Shown: one piece after another, positions 1-11,636 of the stretch | Numbering within the stretch: position 1 is the first letter of the stretch | Layout of the letters: every line of letters begins with the position of its first letter | NCBI GenBank assembly: GCA_963576475.1 | Contig: OY754979.1 | Location: forward strand, 26,640,034-26,704,033 | Source: Molanna angustata | Lineage: Eukaryota > Arthropoda > Insecta > Trichoptera > Molannidae | Reading direction: 5' to 3' | DNA length: 64,000 bases | Notes under the pieces: generated by a model | Told to the model about the DNA's origin: nothing | The model's database searches: none | Seen by the model: the letters and a program-made list of their open reading frames with translations, nothing else | Program-made: the position numbers and the translations under genes

Positions 1-1
1 A

Positions 2-802
2 GCCATACATTTGGAAACAGTTTCAGATCTATCATGTGAAGCTTTCCTGAGTGCATTCGATCGATTCACGTCACGACGAGGTCTATCATCCGATGTATAT
101 TCCGATTGCGGAACAAACTTTGTCGGATCTCGTAATCATTTATTAGAAGTTGACAAGTTCTATGCCAACGATGAAAATCATAAAAAAATATCATATCATC
201 TGTCCAAGCGACAAATCAATTGGCATCTTAATCCTCCTTCCTCTCCTCACATGGGTGGTTTGTGGGAAGCTGCAGTGAAATCTGCAAAAAATCATCTTAA
301 ACGTGTCATAGGTGATCAAATCCTAACATTTGAAGAGCTCAGTACATTGTTCACTCGTATTGAAGCTGTTCTTAATTCTAGACCACTTTGCCCCTTATCC
401 AATGATCCTAGTGATTTAAATGTATTAACTCCCGGGCATTTTCTCATAGGTGAAGCTTTGGTATCAGTACCAGAATATGATATCTCAAGCGAACCTATCA
501 ACCATTTGTCAAGATGGCAAATGCTAAAGCAAATGTCTCAACACTTTTGGCGACGATGGAAAAATGAATACTTACACAATTTACAGCAACGCGTTAAATG
601 GCAGAAAACTTCCGAGAATCTTCAAATCAATGATATTGTTTTGATAAAGGAAAATTGTTCATCTCTTCAATGGAAATTGGGTCGCATAATAAAGTTGTCT
701 CCAGGATCTGATAAAGTAGTACGCGTTGTGACGTTAAGAACTCATTCTGGTATTATTACAAGACCAGTAGTAAAGCTATGTCCCTTGCCAAATATATCTT
801 GA
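2..802 (+). CDS. BEL/Pao retrotransposon polyprotein, integrase C-terminal part (partial)
   Basis: The frame is open from base 2 to a stop at 800-802, giving 266 residues with no start; the rest of the pol polyprotein lies outside the window. It is the C-terminal half of a DDE integrase. SDCGTNF carries the second catalytic Asp, and SPHMGGLWEAAVKSAK carries the Glu. It then passes into the BEL/Pao-type C-terminal domain (LTPGHFLIGEAL, RWQMLKQMSQHFWRRW, QINDIVLIKEN, GRIIKLSPGSDKVVRVV). In an intact element the enzyme would insert element cDNA into chromosomes. No break is visible in this piece. The purine-rich tract and LTR-like sequence that follow fit the 3' end of such an element. Family call is firm; activity cannot be judged. 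Confidence 0.9.
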   Translation, partial: AIHLETVSDLSCEAFLSAFDRFTSRRGLSSDVYSDCGTNFVGSRNHLLEVDKFYANDENHKKISYHLSKRQINWHLNPPSSPHMGGLWEAAVKSAKNHLKRVIGDQILTFEELSTLFTRIEAVLNSRPLCPLSNDPSDLNVLTPGHFLIGEALVSVPEYDISSEPINHLSRWQMLKQMSQHFWRRWKNEYLHNLQQRVKWQKTSENLQINDIVLIKENCSSLQWKLGRIIKLSPGSDKVVRVVTLRTHSGIITRPVVKLCPLPNIS

Positions 803-939
803 TTGACAATTCATCAAAGTTGCGTGTATTAATCATTCTTTTATTCGTTTATTTTTTTCTATGTTTTATTATTTTTTTTTATATATTATTCATTTTTTTC
901 TATTGTTTAATCATTTCATATAATAAAGCCACTGCTTTA

Positions 940-1290
940 TTCGGTGGGAGTATGTTGCGTGCAATACATTTAAATAATATCAAATTACATAGATTTATGC
1001 AAGATCGATTAAAACCTATATCCGTCTCCTTCACTCCTAAATATTTCCGTATCCTACCATATTCATACCAGATCATTATCGAACGTGTCGCTGTCAACAT
1101 CGATTGCGAAATCGGAGTATTAAAAATCAATAACATATCATCTGTCGATCGACATAATAAAATTAATTCTATATTGCTAAATAATCAATAATCGTGAAAT
1201 CATAAATCATAGTGTTTTATCAACATTCATCATACAGTGTAAAGTGCAAGTGAATTAAAGGGATTAATTACAATCTGTAAGTACAACACA
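940..1290 (+). mobile_element. Probable polypurine tract and 3' LTR of the BEL/Pao element
   Basis: About 140 bp after the integrase stop there is a purine-rich CGGTGGGAGTA (about 941-951) followed by TGTTGCGTGCAATAC, the usual arrangement of polypurine tract and LTR start (TG...). The sequence ending ...GTACAACA near 1288 fits an LTR end. The 5' LTR is outside the window, so the boundaries cannot be confirmed by comparison. Confidence 0.55.
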
Positions 1291-1394
1291 TTCTCATTTG
1301 AACTTTGTAGCAAATATTAAAAGACTCAATTTTTAAAAACTACAAAACAATTATGAATACAAATTTGAAATCTTGAAAATAATTGAATAAGTAC

Positions 1395-1680
1395 TTAAGT
1401 CTTCTTCAATGGCGCTACAGCCCATATCGAGCCTTGGCCTCCGTCAGTCTTCGCCTCCAGCTTCTTCTATCGTCTGCAGCAACTCTCCAACTTTCCGGCA
1501 CTTGCAATAGTTGGGAAGGATCCCTACCAACTTCGCGCCCTCCCATCGCAGCCGCTTTCTTCCAACCTTTCTTCTTCCACCTGGATGTCCACACAGGACT
1601 TTCTTTGGTAATCGCTGTGGTGGCATTCCTTGTACATGTCCGGTCCATCTCAATCTGCTCAATCTGACACGCACAGAGTG
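1395..1680 (-). pseudogene. LINE ORF2 C-terminal tail fragment (RTE-like)
   Basis: On the minus strand this encodes a tail with LSRLRWTGHVQGMP and GGRRKVGRKRLRWE, the basic region typical at the end of RTE/related LINE reverse transcriptases. The element's 3' terminus (starting CAATGGCGCTACAGCCC on the + strand) recurs at 37487-37610 and, diverged, at 44763-45015. Only the last ~90 codons are present, so it is a 5'-truncated copy with no function. Clade assignment is from the tail alone. Confidence 0.6.
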
Positions 1681-1738
1681 ACTACATTCAATAAAATAGA
1701 ATAAACATGTCGTACATAACATAATTTCCATTAATCAG

Positions 1739-3567
1739 GCTAAAAAACTCCAAGACCAACATATAAGTCAAAAACTCTCCTCATGCCCTAACGGTAGCCG
1801 AAGATTCTGGTCATTGTCAACCTCCATAGGTCAGAACTTTTGCACATCTTCATTTCCACCTTTAACGAACCATGACGGATCCATTGCTAACTCTGCCACC
1901 GACAAAGCTAATCTTCTCGGTAAATTATTTGCAGATAACTCAACCCTTGACGACGGAGGAAAAACTCCTCAACCAGTTCCACATTGTGGTTTTAAAATGA
2001 ACGAAGTAAGGATTAACTTCTCTGAGGTTTTACTCGCCATCCGAGGGTTGGATGTTAACAAAGCTAATGGACCAGATGGAATTCCCGTTCTTGTGTTAAA
2101 AAAATCCTCCGCCGAACTAGCCCCAGTTCTCACTAAACTCTTCAAACTCTCGTTTAAAACTGGTATTGTCCCATGTGACTGGAAAAAAGCGGTCATCCAC
2201 CCAATTCCCAAAAAAGGTGATCGCTCCAACCCATCTAACTACCGACCCATCGCTATTACTTCTGTACTCTCCAAAATAATGGAAAGGGTACTAAACACCA
2301 AGTTGATCACATACCTCGAAGCAAACAAAATTTTAAGCGACCGCCAATATGGATTTCGTGGAAATCGATCTTGTGGCGATCTACTCGCGTATGTGACATC
2401 CGTTTGGGGTCGAGTTATGGAACGCTTTGGAGAAGCTCAAACTGTCGCCCTTGACATCTCTAAAGCTTTCGACCGGGTTTGGCACCGAGGTCTCTTAATG
2501 AAACTCCCTTCTTATGGACTACTCCAGTCTCTGTGTACTTGGATTGCGAATTTTTTAAAAGATCGCGAAGTCATAACTGTAGTGGACGGTTGCTCTTCTT
2601 CTCCCCATTCCATTAATGCGGGAGTCCCTCAAGGGTCCATTCTATCTCCAACCCTATTCCTCCTACATATCAATGACTTGCTCTTACGCGCCCCCATCCA
2701 CTGTTACGCTGATGACAGCACAGTCCATGACAATTTCTCTTTTGACAAACCTCCTAAACAGAGTGAAATATCAGAAGCCCGGAAAGACCTTCATCAAAAA
2801 ATAAATAGCTACCTCCACTCAATCAATACCTGGGGTGAAAGTAATCTTGTTTCATTTAACGTCTCAAAAACCCAAGCCTGTCTAATTTCTGCGAAGAGAA
2901 ACCCCAATGAATTGCAAGTGTCTTTCAACGGAAGCACCCTACCTAACAGCAGCTCTATCGACCTGCTTGGAGTATCTATAACGAACCAATTACACTACAA
3001 GGGCTCCATCGAAGCTAAGGTGAAACTCGCCTCCAAAAAATTGAGCGTACTATATAGAGCGCGCAGATATTTTACTAAGACCCAGATCTTTATACTCTAC
3101 AAAGCGCAAATACGCCCAATTATTGAATATGGCAGTCACCTCTGGAGTGGCGCCCCCAATACCTACTGAATACCCTCGACGCTGTCCAAAGGCGTGCTAT
3201 ACGTCTGATTGATGATCCATCACTGACTGATGAATTGCAATCACTAGAACACAGACGCAGAGTCGGTATTTTAAGTTTATTCTATAGATACTACCACGGG
3301 AACTGCTCAGAAGAACTTGCATCTTTGGTCCCTCCTCCACCCACTCGCAACAGAGTCACTCGCTTCACTCAATCGCAGCATCCATTCACAGTGGACCTTC
3401 AACATATACGAACAAGTCGCTTCTCGAACTCCTTTATTAACACAGCAGCCCGACTGTGGAACGATCTTCCGAATTCTGTGTTTCCATCTTCGTACAACCC
3501 GGGTCTTTTTAAAATCCGAATTAATAAACTCTTTTCTAGATTGCAAACCCCTCCCAACGCTACGTAG
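1739..3567 (+). pseudogene. CR1-group non-LTR retrotransposon reverse transcriptase (truncated, frameshifted)
   Basis: The frame opens near 1700, recognisable from about 1739, and runs to a stop at 3167-3169. Homology continues in another frame from about 3172 to 3567 (LDAVQRRAIRLIDD, then ARLWNDLPNSVFP), so one frameshift near 3165 breaks the gene. RT motifs in order: VNKANGPDGIPVLVLK, NYRPIAITSVLSKIME, QYGFRGNRSC, VALDISKAFDRVWH, AGVPQGSILSPTLF and CYADDS, the last being the catalytic YADD-box. The endonuclease half is absent, as expected for 5' truncation during target-primed reverse transcription. The tail matches CR1/jockey-superfamily LINEs of insects; the exact clade (CR1, Daphne or other) is not resolved. 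Confidence 0.85.
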
Positions 3568-3757
3568 TGCGCTTCTCCGGAAGAGTAAAATGGACCCAAA
3601 TCCTAATAGCTGGCGTCCCCTACGTAGACATGTTAAAAAAAAAAATAATTGCATATAATTGTCAATAAAAATTGTAAACTGCTAGCCCTAGAACAGGATT
3701 TCCTAGTTGGGCAGCGGAATCTACTTATTGTGATAAAAGGTAAATAAATAAATAGCA
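3568..3757 (+). mobile_element. 3' UTR of the CR1-group element
   Basis: The sequence after the ORF2 stop includes TCAATAAAAATTG and ends in a short (AAAT)n-type tail near 3745-3757, the usual 3' end of CR1-like elements. A fragment of this 3' region (CAACGCTACGTA...) recurs at 27795-27865, showing that the family is multicopy here. Confidence 0.6.
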
Positions 3758-3788
3758 CATAGTAGGTACACAACACACACACAGATTC

Positions 3789-3881
3789 ATTGTGATGAAA
3801 CTTTCAGAAGTCAATCTCAGCATGATACTAGTTGATAATCTGAGCCTTAAAAAATGCGAAATCACAACTCCCCTACTGTTT
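3789..3881 (-). repeat. Fragment of the ~550-bp CTCCTCACTAAC repeat family
   Basis: A reverse-oriented partial copy (GATGAAACTTTCAGAA, CATGATACTAGTTGATAAT) of the repeat seen complete at 10682-11234 and 59309-59840. Both ends are missing. Confidence 0.65.
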
Positions 3882-3964
3882 CAGAAACAACAGAAATATA
3901 AGAGAGTATTTCTACTCAGCTTCGGTTTTTCACGACTGAAGGATTTCATCATCAATATCTCCGA

Positions 3965-4665
3965 GTGGTCTCGCTGAAAATGTTTGGCCTAAAAATAAAT
4001 TTTAAATGTACCTATAATAATGTTTGCATCCGTTTTATCTTCGGACTAAAAAAAATCGATCATATTTCTCACTACCGTAATCTTCTTCATTGGTCCAAGA
4101 TACGACAACGACGTAATATACATATCTTGTCATTACTATACAATGTCCTTTTTAATCCAAATTTACCTCAGTATCTCAAAGATAAATTCACTTATCTTTC
4201 AAGCCACGGGCGTCCACTTCGATATGCTGAACGTGATTTACTATCTATCCCTATTCATAGTTCTGATTTTTTAAGCTCTTTATTTGAAGTACATTCGGCT
4301 AGGCTATGGAATAGCCTAAGTCCTGATATTACGTCGTCTATCTCATTAAACATCTTCAAGAAAAGGCTAAAGCAAAAATATCTGACAACACCTGATTACA
4401 TCTTCCTCTCCTCTTCCTTTCCTTATCCTTTAGTTTTCCTATCATTGCTATGAATTGTTCTTTTATGCTAGGTCTCTTATTTGTTTTTTTTTACTTTTCT
4501 TCTGCTGTATTTATTTATTTTATAATGTGATTAACTGATTGCCATAATACACATTGTTTTGTATACTTAACATTTACTCTGGTTGGTTGGAAGAAATTGC
4601 CATTAGGCAATAAGCCCGCCAGTGTACAAATTTTATGTACAAGAAGATTCAAATAAATAATATTT
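3965..4665 (+). mobile_element. 5'-truncated LINE: ORF2 C-terminus plus 3' UTR
   Basis: The frame ending at 4453 encodes a LINE ORF2 C-terminus: LLHWSKIRQRRNIHILSLLY, HGRPLRYAERDLLSIP and ARLWNSLSPDI followed by FKKRLK. The RT domain is lost. The 3' UTR continues to about 4660 and contains TTGGAAGAAATTGCCATTAG then an A-rich end. The same 3' motif ends the insertion at 35384-35741 and the SINE at 24752-24950, so LINE and SINE share a 3' tail, as expected if the SINE uses that LINE's machinery. Confidence 0.7.
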
Positions 4666-5117
4666 CATTGGTCCCATTTAAAAAAGATTTCCTTAACTCT
4701 AAAAAAGATTTCTTCTAGTTCCTACCCTGTAATTTATCTATATACTTGTACATTTTCTCCGCATACGAAGGTACAAAATCACATTACATCATTTAATATT
4801 ATAGGTATATCCCTCACTGAGCGGGTTAACATGATTAAGCTTCTCTGTCAAATTTCGTTTGGATGACGTCTATTGTGTGTGTGGTTATTGTTACCGCGCG
4901 GTAACCGGTTAATTGTTAATGCAAAGTTACCGAACGGTTTCTATGCGAAACATAATACCTATGCTTATAATACGATCGGAATCATAACAATTTCAGACAA
5001 ATGGATTCTGTTTCATTCCCGAATCTAGTGGTGAGCAAATTCAAGATTTCAAATTCACCCCGGTCTTGATGTTACCATTCACAAATGTGGTTTTCTATAC
5101 GAAGTCTTGCAAATAGA
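4666..5117. other. AT-rich non-coding DNA
   Basis: No supported gene. It contains one small palindromic word (TTACCGCGCGGTAACCGG, about 4890-4907) and nothing else recognised. Confidence 0.5.
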
Positions 5118-5935
5118 AATTTATATACTAGTTGCATGTAACACATGAGATCCAACTGTCGATGGCGATACATAATTAAAGAATATGTATCAAACTATGA
5201 ACACTTCACACAAATTAATAAAAAAAATATTTATTTTCTATATAAAACATGTAGGTATGTATGTCAGGATAGGATAGTATGGAGGTCAGTCTGTTTTTCC
5301 TACCCAGAATATGAAAACAGCATGACGGTATTTAATTTAATTTTATTTTATTTTATTTAAACAAACATACAGTCATACGAACAAATACTACAGCAAATTC
5401 AATTTTAACAATATATCATAGACCAATTTTGTTTGCGGATATTACATTATCTTTTTAAGCTGCACAGTGTAAAACAAACAAACAGTGTATATATGCATGT
5501 TTGAAGATTAAGTAGATATTGTGTAAAGGCGACTGATATACTAATTGTATGAAGCGATGTCGTCACTAAATTTAATTTTTATAAAATTTGTTTAAAAAAA
5601 TTTGAGATGTACTACTACAATGTTCATATTTTTTTGTAGAAAATTTAATTTTCTTGTTGGGGTGTTTCGGTTTTTTCGATATTTTTAAAAATTTGGTAAA
5701 TTTATCAGAAAAAAATGTTTTTCTTAATAAAAAAATGTTTGAGAAACTCATAATAATTTTCAGTGTTCTAGCTTTTATGGTTTCTGAGATAAATGGAAAA
5801 ATAAAGTAAAAATTCAAAATTCTGAGTATAAAAGTTTTGTAGGCCTATAATTATTTATATATTCTGAAATTTTGGGCTCTGTAAATTAAGTGGATCAAAA
5901 GTTATAAGGGGACACACACACTGAAATCATTTATG
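5118..5935 (+). repeat. Dispersed ~0.9-kb repeat, copy 1
   Basis: Collinear with 55735-56645: shared blocks include ACACATGAGATCCAACTGTC, GGATAGTATGGAGGTCAGTC, TTGTTGGGGTGTTTCGG and GGGCTCTGTAAATTAAG. The 5' end seen in the second copy is missing here. Short ORFs inside are not conserved between copies and are not believed. Confidence 0.75.
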
Positions 5936-7774
5936 TATATAAAATTATTAATTCCTTCAAAACAGCAGGAAAATTAATCAATGTTAATCTATACAAAAGT
6001 TATTTACAATTGCATACTCAACTTCGATCAAAACCTATTTTTATGATCAATGTATAAAAAGTTTAAAATTACATTATGATTGAGAGTAGATTTATACATT
6101 TTTAGATTAAGACAAGATAATAAAGCATTAAGAACGTGACATGGGTAGCTCCCAGGTTTTTAACCTGTTCTAAAGCAGTTTATGATAAAGTTTTAATAAT
6201 AAAGCAGTTGACAATAAAGTTTTTTAGTGAATAATTTACTTCCACATCTAGTTTTAAGTATTATCTGAATAACTAATAATTTGGTATCTATTTATTTATT
6301 TCTTTACTTCGTGTACAAAATGTTATATGAAGAATTAAAAAAATAAATTGTTTATACAATTTTCTATGATCGCATGACTCCTTAATAAGGGTCGTATTAC
6401 AAGAAAAAGGTAAGGTCACGTACTGCGAGAATACTGCTTATGGGACATCGACTTTTTCTTATATTAATCTTAAATAACTCCTGTAATACTACCCTAAGTC
6501 CTAATCTTGGTCTTTCGTCCCTGATCTTGGCTTGCAGTAGTGACCTTGCAGTCTTGGTCAAGACTAAGAAGGCATTTGCTCGCCACTACCCAGATCGAGA
6601 TATATATTCATCCCCGAAGTAAGGTCCATTCAATTGAATTATTTATATGATTTGGAAATTATTTAAGCTTGAAGGTTTTGCTCGAAAGGGCTCTATGATT
6701 CTAAATAACGGGTGACTATAGTGCTTTTATGCTCCGGTATATTTTTATTTTATTTATTTATTTATATAAACGGCATAAATTGCCTTTTACATACATACAT
6801 AAAAACACATATTGACAAAAATATATTGATTAAAATAAAATAATTAGTTATACACTTGCGAAAAAAATGTGCCTAAACAGTTAAACATTAAATTCAAGAA
6901 TGAAAAAAATAAAAGATATAAGCAAACATAAAAAAAAGATATACAAATGGACTCAAAATAAACCATAACATTAAATGAAAGAGTATTATGAATACAAAAA
7001 ATAACAGTAGAAGCAGTGTCACGTAAATCTGCATATAAATAAAGTAGACCTCGTAAAAAAACGTTCATTTTTGCATCAGATGCATTTTTTCTAGTGTAGG
7101 TATTGTAATGTGTGAATTGTTTATGTTAACTTTACATTAATAATTATTGATAGACAGCTAAATTATTATTATCTATGATTTTCATATCTTATAAAACTGT
7201 CATGGCTACGTCAAGTCTTTTATATAAATTGTAAAGAAACATACGATTAACATAAAAAAATAATTATTTGAAAGGAAGAAACACAAACCGGTACAAGAAA
7301 AAAAAATCTTATTTAATTTTTACTGAGAATAATATTAGTATGTTATGGATTTGACAATAACATTGCGGTAGTTCTTAATATAAATTATTACCTACGGACC
7401 AAATACTTTGATTAATAGTGCTTTAAGAGTTGATTAAAAAAATACTAGTTTCAGGGGAGAACTCCTACGATCAACAGTTATTTTATTTTTATTTTTTTGT
7501 GTAAATATTATATTCGTCCTTTTCCTCATGACTGAGGATAGCGGCTGTCGGCCGTCGCCACATGTATGGCCCACCTCCATTCCAATCTATTTTGGGCTGA
7601 ACGCAGAGCACCAGTCACCGAAGACCCCATTGTGGACTTAACCAAATCGCTCCATCTGGTCGGTGAGCGACCACGAGATCTTGCCCATCACAACAAGCTC
7701 CTCATTACTGTGTAAACAGACAGTTAAATTCACTTATTTTACTAACATACATAATATAACATGTATACCAATTA
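5936..7774. other. AT-rich DNA with degraded repeats
   Basis: No gene is supported. A segment at about 6070-6160 (ACATTTTTAGATTAAGACAA, then a run like GACATGGGTAGCTCCC) recurs diverged at 47085-47175 and about 41340-41400. A block at 7510-7705 resembles the 3' ends of RTE-like LINEs (CGCCACATGTATGGCCCACC), but no clear frame was followed. Confidence 0.45.
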
Positions 7775-7775
7775 A

Positions 7776-8664
7776 TTTTTTAACAGATTTTTAATTATCT
7801 CAATAGAGACGAAGTTGGAATATTTATTGTAGGAGAACCGGGAAATCAAGGCACCTACAGGGCTTACGACCTGTCATCGGCTGGTTTACGTGATCACTTT
7901 ATGCGCTTGCGCAACGTTCACCAATTATGCCTTTTTAATGAGATCCCTATCAATTCAATTTTGAAAGTTCTATAAATTGTAATACTGAAATTCTTTTCGC
8001 TTGAAAATAAGGAATTTTTACTACAGCCATCTATGGGTGAAATTATGAACAACAATCTTATTATTTTTATTTATTTTGTTGGAACGCCATCTATTGAGAG
8101 AATTGGTTTTTTGTAAATAATGAAAGCTACAATTCTTATATCTGAGGTGACAATGCATTTTTCGCATAGAAGTCACCCCTGAATTGCGTTTCAGGGGTGA
8201 CTTCTATGCGAAAAATGCATTGTCACCTCAGATATAAGAATTGTAGCTTTCATTATTTACAAAAAACCAATTCTCTCAATAGATGGCGTTCCAACAAAAT
8301 AAATAAAAATAATAAGATTGTTGTTCATAATTTCACCCATAGATGGCTGTAGTAAAAATTCCTTATTTTCAAGCGAAAAGAATTTCAGTATTACAATATA
8401 TAGAACTTTCAAAATTGAATTGATAGGGATCTCATTAAAAAGGCATAATTGGTGAACGTTGCGCAAGCGCATAAAGTGATCACGTAAACCAGCCGATGAC
8501 AGGTCGTAAGCCCTGTAGGTGCCTTGATTTCCCGGTTCTCCTACAATAAATATTCCAACTTCGTCTCTATTGAGATAATTAAAAATCTGTTAAAAAATAT
8601 CTTTGACTCCCGACAGGGAAAAAAATCCAATGTTTGCGCATATGCAATAATAACAATATTCGAC
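7776..8664. mobile_element. Hairpin (foldback) element with 409-bp arms and 12-bp target duplication
   Basis: Arms at 7775-8183 and 8190-8598 are reverse complements over their whole length. I saw one mismatch (near 7974/8399), around a 6-base spacer, with no net indel. A one-sided tail (8599-8664) follows, containing TTTGACTCCCGACAGGG and GCGCATATGCAATAATAAC. The whole is flanked by TATACCAATTAA at 7764-7775 and 8665-8676. Read on the minus strand it ends ...CTGTTAAAAAA before the repeat, like a retroposon with a short A-tail. No protein is encoded; ORFs inside it are palindrome artefacts. Single-arm relatives lie at 21348-21530 and 61345-61742, and a shortened hairpin at 40238-40551. Confidence 0.85.
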
Positions 8665-8676
8665 TATACCAATTAA

Positions 8677-10139
8677 GTTTAAATATATTATCATTATTAT
8701 ATTGACAAAAAGAAGTGGTTTTGAGGAAGGGAGTAGGATAGAAAAGTAGGAAAAAGGGAATGACACGCAGGGCCGGATAAACGTGTTTTTACGCCCGTAG
8801 AATATATATTTGAATCCGCCCCCCCCCCAACTTTTTTTGGAATTTTCTATGTAGAACAATTTAAAATTATGTAAAATTACATCGGGTCTAAAATGACTAA
8901 GAGGGATTTCTTCTATGCACACCATCATGCCGAGCTATATCCGAGTACGCAAAGAGGACCGAGCGCCATACCTGCCATTTTTTTTTATTTAATATGCAGA
9001 GACACCAACAGAACACTGAACAACACAAACAAAAAAAACATGAAACAAAAAAAAAATAGAATCTCCAGTGCTCCAATAACAGGTATCTCCCGCATGGCTA
9101 TTGTGCATAATTAGGTAGGTACAATCAACGTATCCTGACCATTCAAATTATAAAAAAGACATAACTTTGCACAGTTAAAAGGAAAGTTTAAAATACACAT
9201 ATACATATATGTAGGAAAACAAAAAGAAAACAAATGATGAACTAATAAGATAAAACAAAAAAAAAAGAAGGAATAATTGAACTGAGACAAAAAAAAATAG
9301 ATTTTAGCCCAGCATACTTTTAAGGATAAAAATAAGCAATTTATCAAAGATCAATTATTGATTTATATGATTAACATTTTAGAATTTTAAGCGCCTTTTT
9401 TAAGACAACCGCCCTGACTTCTTGTCCCTGATTGTTCTATGATTTATCCGATTCTGATGACACGTTTACCACCTAACCGCGGAGCAGCAACCCATAAATT
9501 GAAGAGTTAATGAAGAGGTCTATGTCATTAAAGAACGCGTTGTTGTAATAAAACAGCTATCAAAACATTAAATTTCCCAATAATTCCATATAAAGATAGG
9601 TTTACTATATACTATTCTATATTATTATATCGAATATTAACCTAAATTTTCCTAAACGGACGTTAGAATGAGGACAAACGCTGACATATTTGTATTCTGG
9701 CACACTTCTTTTTGTTTCCTGTTTCTTTTTTGACATTTAGCCAAAATGTTGTATACTCACAATATTTGTTATTTAATCTTCTCAAAGCATACATTACACA
9801 GTGAATGGGGAATTCATTTAAAGAGCGACATTTTCCTAAATTTGGGTCAACACTATAATACGAAGCTATTTTTACCAGTGAAACACTGTTTAAACATAAC
9901 AATATTTATAAATAAATAAATAATAAATAAATAAATTTAATTTTATTTCAGTTCGTGAGCAGGGGGGTGCAATGCAACACAAACCATATAATATATACAA
10001 CATTTAAAAATAATAAAAAAAAAATAATAAGGTATAAGTACATATCAATATATATTAAAAAAAAACATTAAATAATATAACCGGAAGCAAAAACAATATC
10101 ACCGTATAAAAAAAAACATCCATTGAAATTACTTCAGTC
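8677..10139. other. AT-rich non-coding DNA
   Basis: No gene supported. A C8 tract at about 8820-8828 and A-rich runs are present; short ORFs here have no recognisable motifs. Confidence 0.45.
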
Positions 10140-10157
10140 ACTGCAAAATTGATGCCT

Positions 10158-10505
10158 ATCTTCTGTGAATTGGAGAATCAAGCCACATACCAGCCTCTCG
10201 AACAATAGAATTGCTAGATCTCCACATCCTCATTCTTGCAGCAGCTATCTTGCGTCTTTGGAGAGCGGCAAAGTCATGGACCCCGCGCTCTACAAACATT
10301 TGAGATGCACTGCTGAATCTGGGTAACCCGAACATTATCCGAAAGGCATTATTGTACTCTCATAGAATTATAGGACTGACATGTGTGTCTACACCACAGC
10401 TCACTTGTATACAGATTAGTACAGTATGTGATAAATAGATATTTCTTTACATTGTCACTGCATCTAGTGAACTTCCTGGCAAGCATATTAGACCTTACAC
10501 TAATA
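10158..10505 (-). pseudogene. LINE ORF2 C-terminal fragment (frameshifted)
   Basis: On the minus strand, one frame from about 10505 reads MLARKFTRCSDNVKKYLF, YCTNLYTSELWCRHT and CQSYNSMRVQ. After a one-base frame change near 10360 it continues FRIMFGLPRFSSASQMFVE, FAALQRRKIAAARMR and SSNSIVR to a stop. This order (ARKF, LYTS.LW, RI/MFGLPR.SSASQMF) is the C-terminal region of Rex1/CR1-type LINE reverse transcriptases. The RT core is missing, so it is a dead 5'-truncated copy. Confidence 0.7.
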
Positions 10506-10681
10506 AGTTATTTTATTTATATTTTGTACATAGGTATATGTACGTCTACCACATTGCTTTGTTTTCTTTTTATATTGTTATCTAATGTTATTAACAAAAT
10601 AATTTTGTCTTTATTTTAATTGGTATACCCACAGACCGGCTATGCCTTGTGGGATTTTTGTGTGCACTGTTCCTTTATTTT

Positions 10682-11234
10682 TACTCCTCACTAACACAAG
10701 GTGATATAGTGGGGAGTTACGATTACGCAATTTTTAATAGTATTTTTTTTTGCAGATTATCAACTAGTATCATGCTGAGATTGTATTCTGAAAGTTTCAT
10801 CACAATGTATCTGTGTGTGTGTGCTATGTACGGCGTGTTCATTGTTTACTTAATCGATTATAGACTAAAGTACTCATTCGATTCTATTCAAATTTTGCAA
10901 ATATGTATACCTAATACTCGATTAGATCCTATTAGATTTTGAACGATATATGAATAGTGCTTCTCAATTTTTTTAACTGTCAAATATTTCAAAGTGACCC
11001 CAAGCTCAGGAACTTAAAATTTTAAATTTTTGTTTTCAAATTCGTAAAAAGGCACATCATTTTCATAAAATGGCATTGAAGAGTTATCAAGTTTTCGTAA
11101 TAAAATATTTAAATAAAAAATAATTTAACAAGCTCATTTCATGAAAATGTTGGAAATTTTCCATACAAAATTTGAATACTTTATAGAATGACTTGTTAGT
11201 GAGGAGTTTAGCGTTGGCCACAACCCACTCGTTT
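10682..11234 (+). repeat. ~550-bp CTCCTCACTAAC repeat, near-complete copy
   Basis: Begins TACTCCTCACTAAC and ends GTTAGTGAGGAGTTTAGCG then TTGGCCACAACCCACTCG. The first and last unique blocks contain a 13-bp inverted pair (ACTCCTCACTAAC / GTTAGTGAGGAGT). Other copies: 35298-35811 (interrupted), 35851-36232, 39653-40193, 59309-59840, 60789-61338 (reverse), with fragments at 3789, 34776 and 60139. The small ORF in it (about 10649-10942) is partly retained in some copies but interrupted in others, so it is not called a gene. Probably a non-autonomous DNA transposon; class unproven. Confidence 0.75.
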
Positions 11235-11636
11235 TATTATGTAAAAGTGTATTAACCGTGTATCAAATCTTAAATAAAAATTTAAATATATTTTTATATA
11301 TGTGTACATAATATAAACACATTGGTGGGGTTTTTGTCATGAGACAATTTCTCCCAACCAACTATGTTACAAAGAACGACAACATTATGTAATTAAAAAT
11401 AATAAAATAATTAAAAATATTAAGGACACTCTTTGCGTTGTGATAAAACAAGTAAAGTCAAAGAAAATTTAATTCGATCTATTGATGATATAAAGTTCGC
11501 CTGAAATTACGCAACATGTATAGCCGTCACAATTCAAGTCCAATAAGGCTGTGTTCAGATTCAACGCCTAGCGTCGCGTCGGTCGGACGTCGAATGTACC
11601 TGAAGTTGCAGATTATGGCGTTTTTCACGCCAATCT
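11235..11636. other. Non-coding spacer before the LTR element
   Basis: Mostly AT-rich. The last 90 bases are GC-rich and CpG-rich (GTCGCGTCGGTCGGACGTCG) and stop exactly where LTR similarity begins at 11637. They may be a piece of another MITE. An ORF at 11516-11740 spans the boundary and is not believed. Confidence 0.4.

Noticed and set aside
778..1191. 137-codon ORF after the BEL/Pao integrase
   Set aside because: Overlaps the polypurine tract and LTR and is T-rich low-complexity; no envelope-like features.
8257..8472. 71-codon ORF on the minus strand
   Set aside because: Lies wholly in one arm of the hairpin element and is broken in the mirror copy and relatives.
10649..10942. 97-codon hydrophobic ORF, partly seen again at 35967 and 39582
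   Set aside because: It comes from the ~550-bp repeat; other copies have frameshifts and the similarity is at DNA level across non-coding parts too.
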